Positions 1 through 7,319 of a stretch of DNA of 14,417 nt are shown here, in pieces. The notes beneath the pieces were generated by a model. The model saw nothing but the letters and a program-made list of their open reading frames with translations, was not told where the DNA came from and ran no database searches. Origin of the DNA: Dictyocoela muelleri (lineage: Eukaryota; Microsporidia); assembly GCA_016256075.1 (NCBI GenBank), contig SDVU01000361.1, positions 1-14,417 on the forward strand. The letters run 5' to 3'. Within the stretch, counting starts at the first letter, position 1. Every line of letters begins with the position of its first letter. The position numbers were made by a program, and so were the translations under genes.

Positions 1-74
1 GTGACGTCAGCGGGATTCGAACCACGATACTTAAATTTTACATTCAAGAGTGTTAACCACTGAGCTATCTGGCC
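1..74 (-). mobile_element. tRNA-derived SINE, copy 1 (head only, cut by window edge)
   Basis: This is the tRNA-like head of the repeat family that recurs through the window. It reads on the minus strand from 74 and runs off the left edge. It carries perfect matches to both RNA polymerase III internal promoter boxes: box A TAGCTCAGTGG (57-67) and box B GGTTCGAATCC (13-23). The anticodon-like arm pairs loosely (CTTGAA with TTTAAG) around a 7-base loop, but the base expected to be U33 is G and the T stem pairs badly. I therefore read it as a SINE head and not a working tRNA gene. The same head followed by the same body occurs at five other places in the window. Confidence 0.8.
13..67 (-). promoter_or_regulatory. 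Pol III type 2 internal promoter (box A and box B) of SINE copy 1
   Basis: Box A lies at 57-67 and box B at 13-23, with tRNA-like spacing. This is the best-preserved pair in the window. Other copies keep box A well but have drifted in box B: for example AGATCGAATCC at 2703-2713 in copy 4, and GGTTTGAATCC in copy 10. Confidence 0.7.
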
Positions 75-77
75 ATT

Positions 78-440
78 ATAATATTTTTAAATCTTGATAT
101 CCTATAATTATTACCCTGTCAGTTTTCAACAACTTTAGTCATTATAAGATAGTTCTTGGTGTTAAAATTAATAATTTATTTTTTATTAAACAAAGGCTAG
201 TATGAGTTGGATTTCTGTTCGTCGCTAACAAAGCAAGATACAGATTTATTGAGCCTTTTCATTTATTTTTAATATTACTGCTTTTTTTATCATGAGGCGT
301 CACTAAATTCATATAAATACCTTTTAAAACTCTTCCCGCTTCATTTTAAATTAAGCCAATTACAATCAGTTGTAACTCACCAACTCATTTGTGTATCACT
401 ATTATACTTTTACTGCTAAAAGTTAATTAGCAAATACAAG
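78..440 (-). mobile_element. Decayed SINE, copy 2 (head lost or unrecognisable)
   Basis: Read on the minus strand, this stretch follows the body of the SINE family in order. It has an equivalent of the GCTGATTAAGACTTGG segment near 350-375, an equivalent of the GACGCATCTCGGCAAAAAG segment near 280-302, a counterpart of TACCTGTATCCAGCTGAG near 225-245, and AACACCAAGAACT at 154-166. Its 3' tail contains AGGATATCA, a variant shared with copy 7 but not with the better-preserved copies. It abuts the head of copy 1 directly, so copy 1 may have inserted at its tail. Ends are approximate. It is one of the oldest copies by eye. Confidence 0.55.
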
Positions 441-523
441 CACAATTGTTAAATTCGGAAAATTTTACTTGAATTACATGTAAAAATATTAAATACTGAG
501 TTATCTGTTTTTAGTGATATTGT

Positions 524-545
524 GTTTCGCGCGCAACGCGTGACT
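524..545. other. GC-rich patch (CGCGCGC/ACGCG) in AT-rich spacer
   Basis: The short run TTTCGCGCGCAACGCGTGAC stands out from an otherwise AT-rich spacer (about 441-671). It resembles the outer ends of the inverted repeat at 13151-13463, which begins TCGCGCGCCAATAGCGCGAC. It may be a solo end of that element family, but the match is short. The rest of the spacer holds nothing I recognise. Confidence 0.3.
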
Positions 546-671
546 TTTTTTTGAAATTGTATAATGGCTTGAGGTGTATCGAACCCTGAAAATGTGCAAT
601 TAATTATTTTCCCACAGGATTTGAAGACTTGGGAATAAAAAAATAAATAATAAAAATGTAATTGTATATTT

Positions 672-1117
672 TTTTACATAATGATTACATCCATAGCTGC
701 CAACCTGTAGAGTTTTCTCCTATCATGATCCTTATACTTTTGGTTCGCTGTGATAGATTAATAGGTCATTACTAAGCTACGCAGAAGCCCAGCTGCATTC
801 TCGATTTTGGTTTTATCAATGAATCAGCAAGATACAGGCAATTAGAAACTTTTCATGAATTTTTATTTTCATTATTTATTTTATTGATATTTCATAGAAA
901 TCTTTCCCACACCTACGAAAGTCTGTTCTGGCTAGTTTTCATATTAGACCAGCTCTTAATCAGTCTATACCAAACTGGAACAACTGTATGTTACTGTTAA
1001 AGTTCTATAGTTATTGACCGCATAATCACAATTATTTATTAAAGTGACTTGAAATAATTCTAACCACGACACTAAAATTTTAAATTCAAAAATGTTAACA
1101 ACAGGGCTATCGGGACC
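672..1117 (-). mobile_element. tRNA-derived SINE, copy 3 (full length, diverged)
   Basis: The head starts at 1117 and reads leftward. The tRNA-like region is recognisable but eroded, with box A decayed to TAGCCCTGTTG. The body then follows the family: a GTGATTATGCGGTCA segment, TGGTATAGACTGATTAAG, a GGTGTGGGAAAG segment, TTGCTGATTCATTGAT and TTGGCAGCTATGGATG. It ends near 672 in ATTATGTAA. Length is about 446 bp, like copies 4, 6 and 8. No convincing target-site duplication is visible. Confidence 0.75.
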
Positions 1118-1389
1118 AAATTTTAAGGTGCCATTAAACGATTACTTTCAAATTTCTACTAATTATCTTTAAGAAGATAAATCCATATTGTTAAAAATTA
1201 TAAAATTCCTTATAAAGTGATTACAATACATTTATACTTTAAGAAAGTCATTTAAATAGGATTTATTAATTATTAAAAACGCTTTATTCATTAATGAATT
1301 AAAACACAAATTAATAAAATTAATAACAAATTATTTTTTAAATATTAAAAGCTTGTTTTAAACTTAAAAAAGAAAATAAATTTAATCAT

Positions 1390-1902
1390 TTAAGTTCTCA
1401 AGGCCTTAGCTTGTTCATTCAATTCACTCATTCTCTTCGCTTCTTCTTTCTTCTTAAGGATATTTTCAGTCATAGTTTTAGCATTTTTGAATAAGTTACC
1501 TTTAGCTTGCATGTAGAACAATTTATGCTCTGTTGGGCTAATTTCACCTGATTTCCTCAATTGTTTAAGTACTGCTCGCATTTCTCTTATTTTTTTCATC
1601 CATCGTTCTTTCTCTGGCATCCTTGCATTTTTAGTGCCACGCACTTTTCCAGGACCTCTGTGACGACCTTTCAATTTTTGCTTCATAATTGTATTTGCCC
1701 AATATCTGCTGTGCACTTTTTCAGGCTTTTTGATGATGAATCCATCTTTGATGAGCTTTCGAATATCTGCACGGCAAATCGCAGCAGAAAGTTTTGGTGC
1801 TTCAGATGGATCAAGCCATATACGGCGTTCACCAACTTTTAAAATGTCAGCGGCTATTCTGCGTATTGTTGTAAGTTTGGTCCTAATTAGATTGAGTTAC
1901 AT
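1390..1902 (-). CDS. RPL19: 60S ribosomal protein L19 (eL19), start codon split by an 18-nt intron
   Basis: eL19 is a protein of the large ribosomal subunit. Read on the minus strand and spliced across 1883-1900, the gene gives 164 residues. The start MTKLTTIRRIAADILK lines up residue for residue with the usual eL19 start (M-x-x-L-x-x-x-RR-x-AA-x-x-LK). It is followed by WLDP, a DIRKLIKDGFIIKKP segment, VHSR, GRHRGPGKVRGTKNARMP and KGNLFKN, all eL19 hallmarks. The reading frame with homology runs about 56 codons upstream of the internal GTG at 1714-1716, so that GTG is not the start. Unspliced, the frame meets a TAA just upstream of the homologous region and has no ATG. The protein is shorter than yeast or animal eL19 (about 190 residues) because the C-terminal tail is reduced. 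Identity is secure; the exact start depends on the intron. Confidence 0.93.
1883..1900 (-). other. Candidate 18-nt spliceosomal intron inside the RPL19 start codon
   Basis: On the minus strand the sequence reads AT, then GTAACTCAATCTAATTAG, then GACC. Removing the GT...AG segment joins AT to G and creates the ATG exactly where eL19 should begin. It also removes an in-frame TAA. The 5' site GTAACT is near GTAAGT, and CTAAT just before TAG could serve as a branch site. Unspliced mRNA would read ATG-TAA. The intron is inferred from the frame and the family alignment, with no transcript evidence. The alternative is a non-ATG start. Confidence 0.7.
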
Positions 1903-1906
1903 TTTT

Positions 1907-1913
1907 GAGGGTT
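1907..1913 (-). promoter_or_regulatory. CCC-type start signal upstream of RPL19
   Basis: AACCCTC lies four bases upstream of the split start codon. CCC-like motifs just upstream of start codons are described for microsporidian genes and go with very short 5' leaders. An ATG at 1914-1916 lies upstream of the motif and would probably be outside the transcript. Confidence 0.5.
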
Positions 1914-2651
1914 CATTTTTTTTATTTTTTGATATTTTTTTGATAATTTTTTTGATAATTTGAAAATAATGAAAAAACAGATTTTAAAGTCTGGGTTATT
2001 AATTGTTAATTCAACTTTTATGTTTCTAAGTAATTTTTAATAATTATGAAAATTACTTTTGTTAATTGTTTTTTTTTGTGTTATAAATTAGAAAAATTTA
2101 ATTTTCAAATATATTTTTAGAATACTTTTGGGTTATTTCATCATATTTTTAATTTTGGGATTACTGATAGAAAAATGTGTGTTATTCATTTTTTACTTTA
2201 ATCCCGCATTTTTATGTAAATAATCTGAAAATATTGATTTAAACTTGCAGAATAAATTTATAATGGAGGCCAATATTATTCGATAAATGTGTTCATGTAA
2301 AATATTGTATGATATTAAAATATCTTAGAGTTAATAAAATAACTAGGTAATGATTATAGTTGTTATTAGCAAGTTATAACAATATATTGATCGTTATATT
2401 GTTAATAAAATAGGCTTTATAGATCTGGAAAAAAGGCGTTACTAGCGGTTTTATGGATTAATAATGCCTTTTAAAAGTTTTACTTATTAAAATACCATAG
2501 AAAGTATATTAATCCCAGTATTTTGTAAAGCCATAGAAAAGTGATTTAAATATCTAGTTTAGTAATTAAACTGGTTTTTTTACGAATTTATAAACATTTT
2601 TAAAAATATACACATTTTTGCGTTTTTATCCATAATTCTTCATTTTTTAAA
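1914..2651. other. Intergenic spacer, AT-rich, with two hairpins and no gene seen
   Basis: No open frame with family features and no tRNA or rRNA was seen here. Two stem-loops stand out. One is a perfect 9-bp stem (2378-2386 with 2395-2403). The other is a 15-base stem with a few wobbles or mismatches (2431-2445 with 2458-2472, AAAAGGC pairing with GCCTTTT). Neither resembles an RNA family I know. Confidence 0.5.
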
Positions 2652-3100
2652 GGCCGGATAGCTCAGTGGTTAACACTCTTGAATGTAAAATTTAAGGATC
2701 GAAGATCGAATCCCGCTGACGTTACTCTTTAATAAATAGTGAGGGAATGACAATAAGTGGTCATAACTATATAATTATAGTATAATATACGTTGTTCCAG
2801 TGTGGTATAGCTGATTAAGACTTGGTCTAATATGGCAATGAAGCAGAAGGGACTTCTAAGGCGTGGGAATGAGTGCGGCAAGCATTTCTGTAAAATGAAG
2901 TAAAAAAATCATTAAAACCCTATAATCACTTGTATTCTGCTGAGACATTGATAATACGAAAATCGCGCATACAGCTGGACCTCTGTGTGGCTTAGTAGTG
3001 GTGTATTATTAGAACACCAAGAACCAAAGATCTAAAGATAAAGGCCGGAGACAAATATAGGGGTTGGCAGCTATGGATGATGTCAGCATGTAATATATAT
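2652..3100 (+). mobile_element. tRNA-derived SINE, copy 4 (full length)
   Basis: This is a well-preserved 449-bp copy. The tRNA-like head occupies 2652-2723, with box A TAGCTCAGTGG at 2659-2669 and box B AGATCGAATCC at 2703-2713. The unrelated body then contains GTGAGGGAATGACA, TGTGGTATAGCTGATTAAG, GGAATGAGTGCGGC, TGCTGAGACATTGAT and GAACACCAAGAACC. The 3' end is GGTTGGCAGCTATGGATG followed by ATGTAATATATAT. It has no poly(A) tail and no open reading frame. A probable imperfect 14-bp target-site duplication flanks it: CTTCATTTTTTAAA at 2638-2651 and CTTCATCTAAAAAA at 3101-3114. No partner LINE is in the window, so the source of its reverse transcriptase is unknown. Confidence 0.85.
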
Positions 3101-3379
3101 CTTCATCTAAAAAATTATGAATTACTTTTTTATCTTAAAACTTTTATTTTTAAATTTAATGGTCTAAATCAGAAGTATGAACCCATGGCCTTTAATCCGC
3201 ATGCGACTCCAATAGATTCTATGCAGCCTTTTCATTTTTATAAAAAAAATAATTATTCAATATATGATTAAATGAAATTCGGAAATTTTGTTATTTATAA
3301 GAAATCGTATATGAATTATTAATCTGGTGCTTTTTATGAAATAATTTCTGTCAAATTAGATATTGTTAAAGTACACTTT

Positions 3380-3531
3380 ATGAACGATAGCCTTACATGT
3401 ATTTTTTTTATTACACTGCCTTTTTATCGATATGCGTCAACTCCTAAACACCACACCTAGGATGATCTTTATGTTTATTTTAATATTATAACAAGTCTTA
3501 ATCAGCTAAAAAAACTGTAATAACCGTATTA
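3380..3531 (-). mobile_element. Decayed SINE fragment, copy 5
   Basis: Read on the minus strand, it matches the middle of the SINE: TTAGCTGATTAAGACTTG, then CCTAGGTGTGG, TTGACGCATATCG and AAAAAGGCAGTG. Head and tail are missing or beyond recognition. The flanking stretch 3101-3379 holds no gene that I can support. Confidence 0.6.
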
Positions 3532-4040
3532 ACAATTTTAAAATCATTATATTTATCAAAAAGTTTATGAATTTTGTTAAAATTCAAATTCAATTCGGAC
3601 TTTTTCTTAAAATTGTTTTAAATATAGCCTCTATGAACGTTTTTGTTCCCAACCCCTGTTATAAATTATTAAATTATTATTTAAATATTTCGTAATTAAC
3701 AATACATGCTGAAAATATCTATAATTGCCAATTCAAAGAGTTAATTCAATTTTACCACTTATATCATATTTACAGTGTTCAAATTTATACATCGCTTTAA
3801 AATAAACAGTATAGACGATTTTTTCAATAAATAAAACATCATTGTAAAAATATTCAATTTTTCTATCATTATTTTAAAATACAATAAGTTTTGACTAATT
3901 TGAGTAACTTCATTCATACACTTTTAAGATTTTGTCATACTTCATTCTGGAGATTCAATGTAATAAACAAGTATGCTGAATTTATATTTAATAACTTTTT
4001 GATTATTATGCATAGACGAAAATTTGAATTAAAAAAAAAA
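3532..4040. other. Intergenic region upstream of the cap methyltransferase gene
   Basis: AT-rich DNA without a recognisable gene or repeat unit. Short open frames here, such as one ending near 4100 and overlapping the methyltransferase start, show no family features and do not fit the composition of a coding region. Confidence 0.5.
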
Positions 4041-4047
4041 TTTACCC
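4041..4047 (+). promoter_or_regulatory. CCC-type start signal at the cap methyltransferase gene
   Basis: TTTACCC directly abuts the ATG at 4048, following an A-rich run. It matches the placement of the CCC motifs at RPL19 and the Sgf11-like gene, and supports 4048 as the start. Confidence 0.5.
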
Positions 4048-5796
4048 ATGAATTCAAAGAAAAAAATTATTCAGGGTCAAAGAAAAAAAATTTTTTGTAA
4101 AGACAAAGTAATTGAAAAGAATAATGAAATTTCTGAAAATAATCCCATTATAGAGAAAAATGATAGTATTGAAAATAAAAATGATAGCGTTGAAAATAAA
4201 AATGATAGCAATAAAAATAAAAATGATCCCATTGAAAATAAAAATGAATTTTCTGTAGGTGAAAATAGTGCAAATCAACAAGATTATATTGAGGGAAAAA
4301 CTATTTCAAATGAGACTGAAAAACAATCCCTCATTAATTTTGATATTTATGAAACACTTAAGGAATGTCAAACAAATCCAATTAATAACAAATTTATAAA
4401 AAAGGATAGATCAAATGATAAAACAGAACAGAAAAAAAATAATAAGCAAATCATAACTATAAAAGAAACTGATGAAATTCTAGAAAACGAAAAATTAAAA
4501 TATGAATCAGGTGAAATTAATATTGAATCTACAGATGTACATGATTCATCAGGAAAGGATATAAATAATATTACAGAAATTATAGCAGAACATTATAACA
4601 AGATAAAACCTTTAACAAAAACCGAACGAGATAAATCTAGTATTTTAGGTGTTCGTATGTTAAATAATTTCTTAAAAATGTCTTTGTTACAAGAATATCA
4701 CGCTAAAAAGGTTCTTGATTTAGGGTGCGGTAAAGGCGGTGATATATTTAAATTTGCCAGGATAGGAGTTAAAAAATATGTTGGTGTTGATATTGCTGAA
4801 GAGAGTCTAAAAATAGCTAGAGAAAGAGCAGAAGCGACCAATATGAGTCATACTATTTTTTGTTTTGATGTTTTCAACAAAGAATTGAATCTTAATGAAA
4901 AATTTAAACTTATATCATTGCAATTTTGCTTTCATTATTGTTTTTCATCAAAAAAATCCTTTGAAACGACTCTTCTTAATATAAATCGGCATATTAAAAA
5001 GGACGGGTTTGTTGTTATTGTTTTGATTGATCCTCAAACTTTATTGCACAGGTTCGGCAAGTATAGGAAGAAAGTAAATGATAAAAATTATGAAGAGTAT
5101 AAAAATTATGAAGAGTATAAAAAATATGAAAATATGGAGGAAATTTTAAAAGATGGACTTAAGGATAAAAATATTGATAATTTTAACTATAACCATGAAG
5201 ATAAAGATACAAAGACTCAGATTGATAATGAACAAATCAATGATTATTTTAAGAATAAAAATATTGAAAAGAATAAAAAATCCGATGAATATTATAAAAA
5301 TCAAAATATTGTTGATAAACAGGAAAATATAAAAACTGAAAATAGTTTCGGAAATTCTTTATACAGGATTACTTTCAAAAAAAGCTTCGATGAAGTCAGG
5401 AAAATTTATAATTGGAGTGTTCGAGAAAAGGGTCCTTTTTTCGATGAATTTGGAGAAATAGATTGGGTAAGTAATAATTCTAGTATCAAAGATATTGAGG
5501 AAGATAATAATCACAATTATTCAGTTGGCGATTTATTCGGAATTGAATATAATTTCTGGTTATCAGAAGCCATAGATGATTGTATTGAATATCTTCCAAA
5601 TATTAAATTTATCACAGATGAATTTTATAATTTAGGGTTCAGAGTTGTTGAAGATCGTCCTGCACTCAAAAGTATTAATGAATATAGCAGAAAATATTGG
5701 GAAATACATAATTCAATGGTTACTAGAAAACCTAATATTGAAGAGCTTTCTGTTACAGAATTGTACAGAGTTCTCGTGTTTAAAAAAGTTGAATAA
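4048..5796 (+). CDS. ABD1: mRNA cap guanine-N7 methyltransferase (Abd1/Ecm1 family) with long low-complexity insertions
   Basis: This nuclear enzyme methylates N7 of the cap guanosine of new mRNA using S-adenosylmethionine. The protein has 582 residues. Residues 1 to about 178 are an Asn/Lys/Glu-rich extension with five units of a 7-residue repeat (about 34-68). The catalytic domain starts at EHYNK (181-185). It continues with the SAM-binding motif VLDLGCGKGGD (222-232), GVDIA and the family signature QFCFHYCF (292-299). A second low-complexity, K/N/E-rich insertion (about 348-430) follows. Then come GNSLYRITFKK, FGIEYNFWL, a YLPNI segment and a terminal ELYRVLVFKK strand. The E. cuniculi enzyme Ecm1 is about 300 residues, so nearly half of this protein is extra. 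All core motifs read through with no break. Function is secure; the role of the insertions is unknown. Confidence 0.93.
   Translation: MNSKKKIIQGQRKKIFCKDKVIEKNNEISENNPIIEKNDSIENKNDSVENKNDSNKNKNDPIENKNEFSVGENSANQQDYIEGKTISNETEKQSLINFDIYETLKECQTNPINNKFIKKDRSNDKTEQKKNNKQIITIKETDEILENEKLKYESGEINIESTDVHDSSGKDINNITEIIAEHYNKIKPLTKTERDKSSILGVRMLNNFLKMSLLQEYHAKKVLDLGCGKGGDIFKFARIGVKKYVGVDIAEESLKIARERAEATNMSHTIFCFDVFNKELNLNEKFKLISLQFCFHYCFSSKKSFETTLLNINRHIKKDGFVVIVLIDPQTLLHRFGKYRKKVNDKNYEEYKNYEEYKKYENMEEILKDGLKDKNIDNFNYNHEDKDTKTQIDNEQINDYFKNKNIEKNKKSDEYYKNQNIVDKQENIKTENSFGNSLYRITFKKSFDEVRKIYNWSVREKGPFFDEFGEIDWVSNNSSIKDIEEDNNHNYSVGDLFGIEYNFWLSEAIDDCIEYLPNIKFITDEFYNLGFRVVEDRPALKSINEYSRKYWEIHNSMVTRKPNIEELSVTELYRVLVFKKVE
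4147..4251 (+). repeat. 21-bp tandem repeat, five units, inside the cap methyltransferase gene
   Basis: Units begin at 4147, 4168, 4189, 4210 and 4231, with the approximate consensus ATTGAAAATAAAAATGATAG plus one base. Each encodes a seven-residue unit close to IENKNDS. The period is a multiple of three, so changes in copy number keep the frame. A smaller repeat of the same kind (18 bp, encoding NYEEYK) lies near 5086-5121 in the internal insertion. Confidence 0.85.
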
Positions 5797-5870
5797 ATAT
5801 ACTTCACACGGTTATAAAATAGCTTTCCTTTATCCTTTTCTTATATTCGAGAAGTTTTTTTCTCAACTAA

Positions 5871-5880
5871 TATTACATCT
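5871..5880. repeat. Target-site duplication of SINE copy 6 (left half)
   Basis: TATTACATCT at 5871-5880 is repeated exactly at 6332-6341, just outside the other end of the SINE. This is the signature of target-primed retrotransposition. Confidence 0.75.
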
Positions 5881-6331
5881 TAGGTCAGATGGCTCAGTAT
5901 TTAACACTCTTGAATGTAAAATTTAAGTATCGAGCTTGCAATCCCGGCGGCGTCAATCTTTAATAAATAATGAGGGAATGACATTAAGCGGTCATAACTT
6001 TATAATTATAGTATATTATATAGTTGTTCCAGTGTGGTATAGCTGAATAAGACTTGGTTTAATATTACAATGAAACAGAAGGAACCCACTTAGTTGTGTG
6101 GATTAGTGAGACGACGCATCTCGCAACGGTTGTAAAAAGACCATGAAAAGACTCTAATTACATATATTCTACTGAGTCATTGATAAAACCAAAATTGCTT
6201 ATACACATGGGCTTCTGGTAGCTTAGGAAGTGGCGTATTATTGGAACACCAAGAACAAAAAGTATAAATACCAAGGTAGGAGACAACTCTACGTGTTGGC
6301 AGCTATGAATGGTATCAGCATGTAATTATTG
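5881..6331 (+). mobile_element. tRNA-derived SINE, copy 6 (full length, with perfect TSD)
   Basis: This full-length copy has its tRNA-like head from 5883. Box A has drifted to TGGCTCAGTAT. The body follows the family: GAGGGAATGACATTAAGCGG, TGTGGTATAGCTGAATAAG, GACGACGCATCTCGC, ACTGAGTCATTGAT, GAACACCAAGAAC and TTGGCAGCTATGAATG. It ends ATGTAATTATTG. It lies between exact 10-bp direct repeats (5871-5880 and 6332-6341). It starts 84 bp after the methyltransferase stop codon, in the same direction, so its sequence could lie in that gene's 3' end. Confidence 0.87.
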
Positions 6332-6447
6332 TATTACATCTAGATAAAAATTATCCTGCCTTTCCGAACATGTGAAAAAAGATGTTTATTTTAAAAAACT
6401 TTTTTAATTATAACCAAACACGGTTTTTAAAAATACTTTAATAAACA

Positions 6448-6751
6448 AATAATTACATTAATATTACCGTGATATCCTAATTACAAACAAGAGAGTTGTT
6501 CAAACCCTTGTCCTTAGATATTTGCTCTATCCTTTTCAGTTAGATTTACATTTAATCCAAGCTACCCAGATCTATATGCGATTTTATTTTTATCAATAAC
6601 TCACTCAGATAAAGTAATTATAGTCATTTTGTTGAATTGATGAGTTTCTGTCTTTTGCCGAGATCCGTTGGCGCATTTTTCCACCCCTAAGAGGGTCACT
6701 TATGTTCATTGTCATATTAGACCAAATCATAATCAGGCATACCACACGATA
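6448..6751 (-). mobile_element. SINE, copy 7 (headless)
   Basis: Read on the minus strand from 6751, this copy begins abruptly in the body at ATCGTGTGGTATGCC and lacks the tRNA head and following segment. It runs through TTATGATTTGGTCTAATATG, GATCTCGGCAAAAGAC, TGAGTTATTGAT and GGGTAGCTTGGAT to a tail with AGGATATCA and ATGTAATTATT. The tail type is shared with copy 2. It is either truncated at its 5' end, as is common for incomplete reverse transcription, or was cut by a later insertion. Confidence 0.7.
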
Positions 6752-6858
6752 GAAGGCCTTATCCGGGGTTTTCACAAGAGGTAAAAAATCCAGGTTTTCG
6801 ACCAGCAAAAAAAAACGGCACTACTCCGTTCGGCACTCTCGATTTTTTCTTGAGGAGA

Positions 6859-7313
6859 ATATATATTACATGTTGACAACATTAATAGCTGCCAACCAGG
6901 AGAGTTGTCTCCTACCGTGTTCTGTGACCTTTGGTTCTTGGTGTTCCAATAATATGTCACATCCTAAGCTACCAAGAAGCCCAGCTGTATATGCGTTTTT
7001 TTTTATCAATGACTCAGCTGGATACAGGTAATTATTGCCTATTTATGAATTTTTATTTTTCACTACTTTTTGCCGAGATGCGTCGCCGCACTCATACCCA
7101 CACCTAAGAGAGTTTTTCTACTTCATTTTCATATTAGACCAAGTCTTAATCAGCTATACCACACTTGAATAATTGTATATTATACTATAATTCTATAGTT
7201 ATGACCGCTTAATGTCATTCCCTCATTATTTATTAAAGAGTGACGTCAGCGGGATTTGAATTCCGATACTTAAATTTTACATTTAAGATTGTTAACCACT
7301 GAGCTATCGGGCC
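6859..7313 (-). mobile_element. tRNA-derived SINE, copy 8 (full length)
   Basis: The head starts at 7313 and reads leftward: GGCCCGATAGCTCAGTGG, with an intact box A and a decayed box B. The body includes GAGGGAATGACATTAAGCGG, TGTGGTATAGCTGATTAAG, a GAGTGCGGCGACGCATCTCG segment, TCCAGCTGAGTCATTGAT, GGCTTCTTGGTAGCTTAG, GAACACCAAGAACC and TTGGCAGCTATTAATG. It ends ATGTAATATATAT at 6859. Length is 455 bp. It sits directly against the end of the broken Tigger-like transposase, so it probably inserted into that element. The 107 bp between copies 7 and 8 (6752-6858) match neither copy. Confidence 0.85.
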
Positions 7314-7319
7314 CTAAAA

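Noticed and set aside
1-74. tRNA genes at the repeat heads (also at 2652, 5883, 7313, 14314)
   Set aside because: Box A and box B are present, but the T stem pairs badly, position 33 is not U, and every copy is followed by the same 380-bp body. They are SINE heads.
1390-1716. RPL19 as a 108-residue protein starting at 1716
   Set aside because: The codon there is GTG, and clear eL19 similarity continues about 56 residues upstream, including WLDP and the IRKLIKDG segment.
1561-1963. Plus-strand open frames over RPL19
   Set aside because: They are antisense shadows of the L19 gene, with no family features.
3077-3271. A 64-residue open frame running out of SINE copy 4
   Set aside because: It starts inside the SINE tail, runs into AT-rich flank, and has no recognisable motif or start signal.
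3891-4100. A 69-residue open frame overlapping the methyltransferase start
   Set aside because: It overlaps a firm gene in another frame and shows no domain. The CCC motif marks 4048 as the start instead.
4048-5807. The four genes as parts of one novel system
   Set aside because: They are common housekeeping functions on both strands, kilobases apart and separated by repeats. Nothing suggests joint regulation beyond a general start motif.
6605-6960. Minus-strand open frames of 67 and 62 residues
   Set aside because: They lie across SINE copies 7 and 8 and the gap between them. Their residues follow the repeat sequence and not any protein family.
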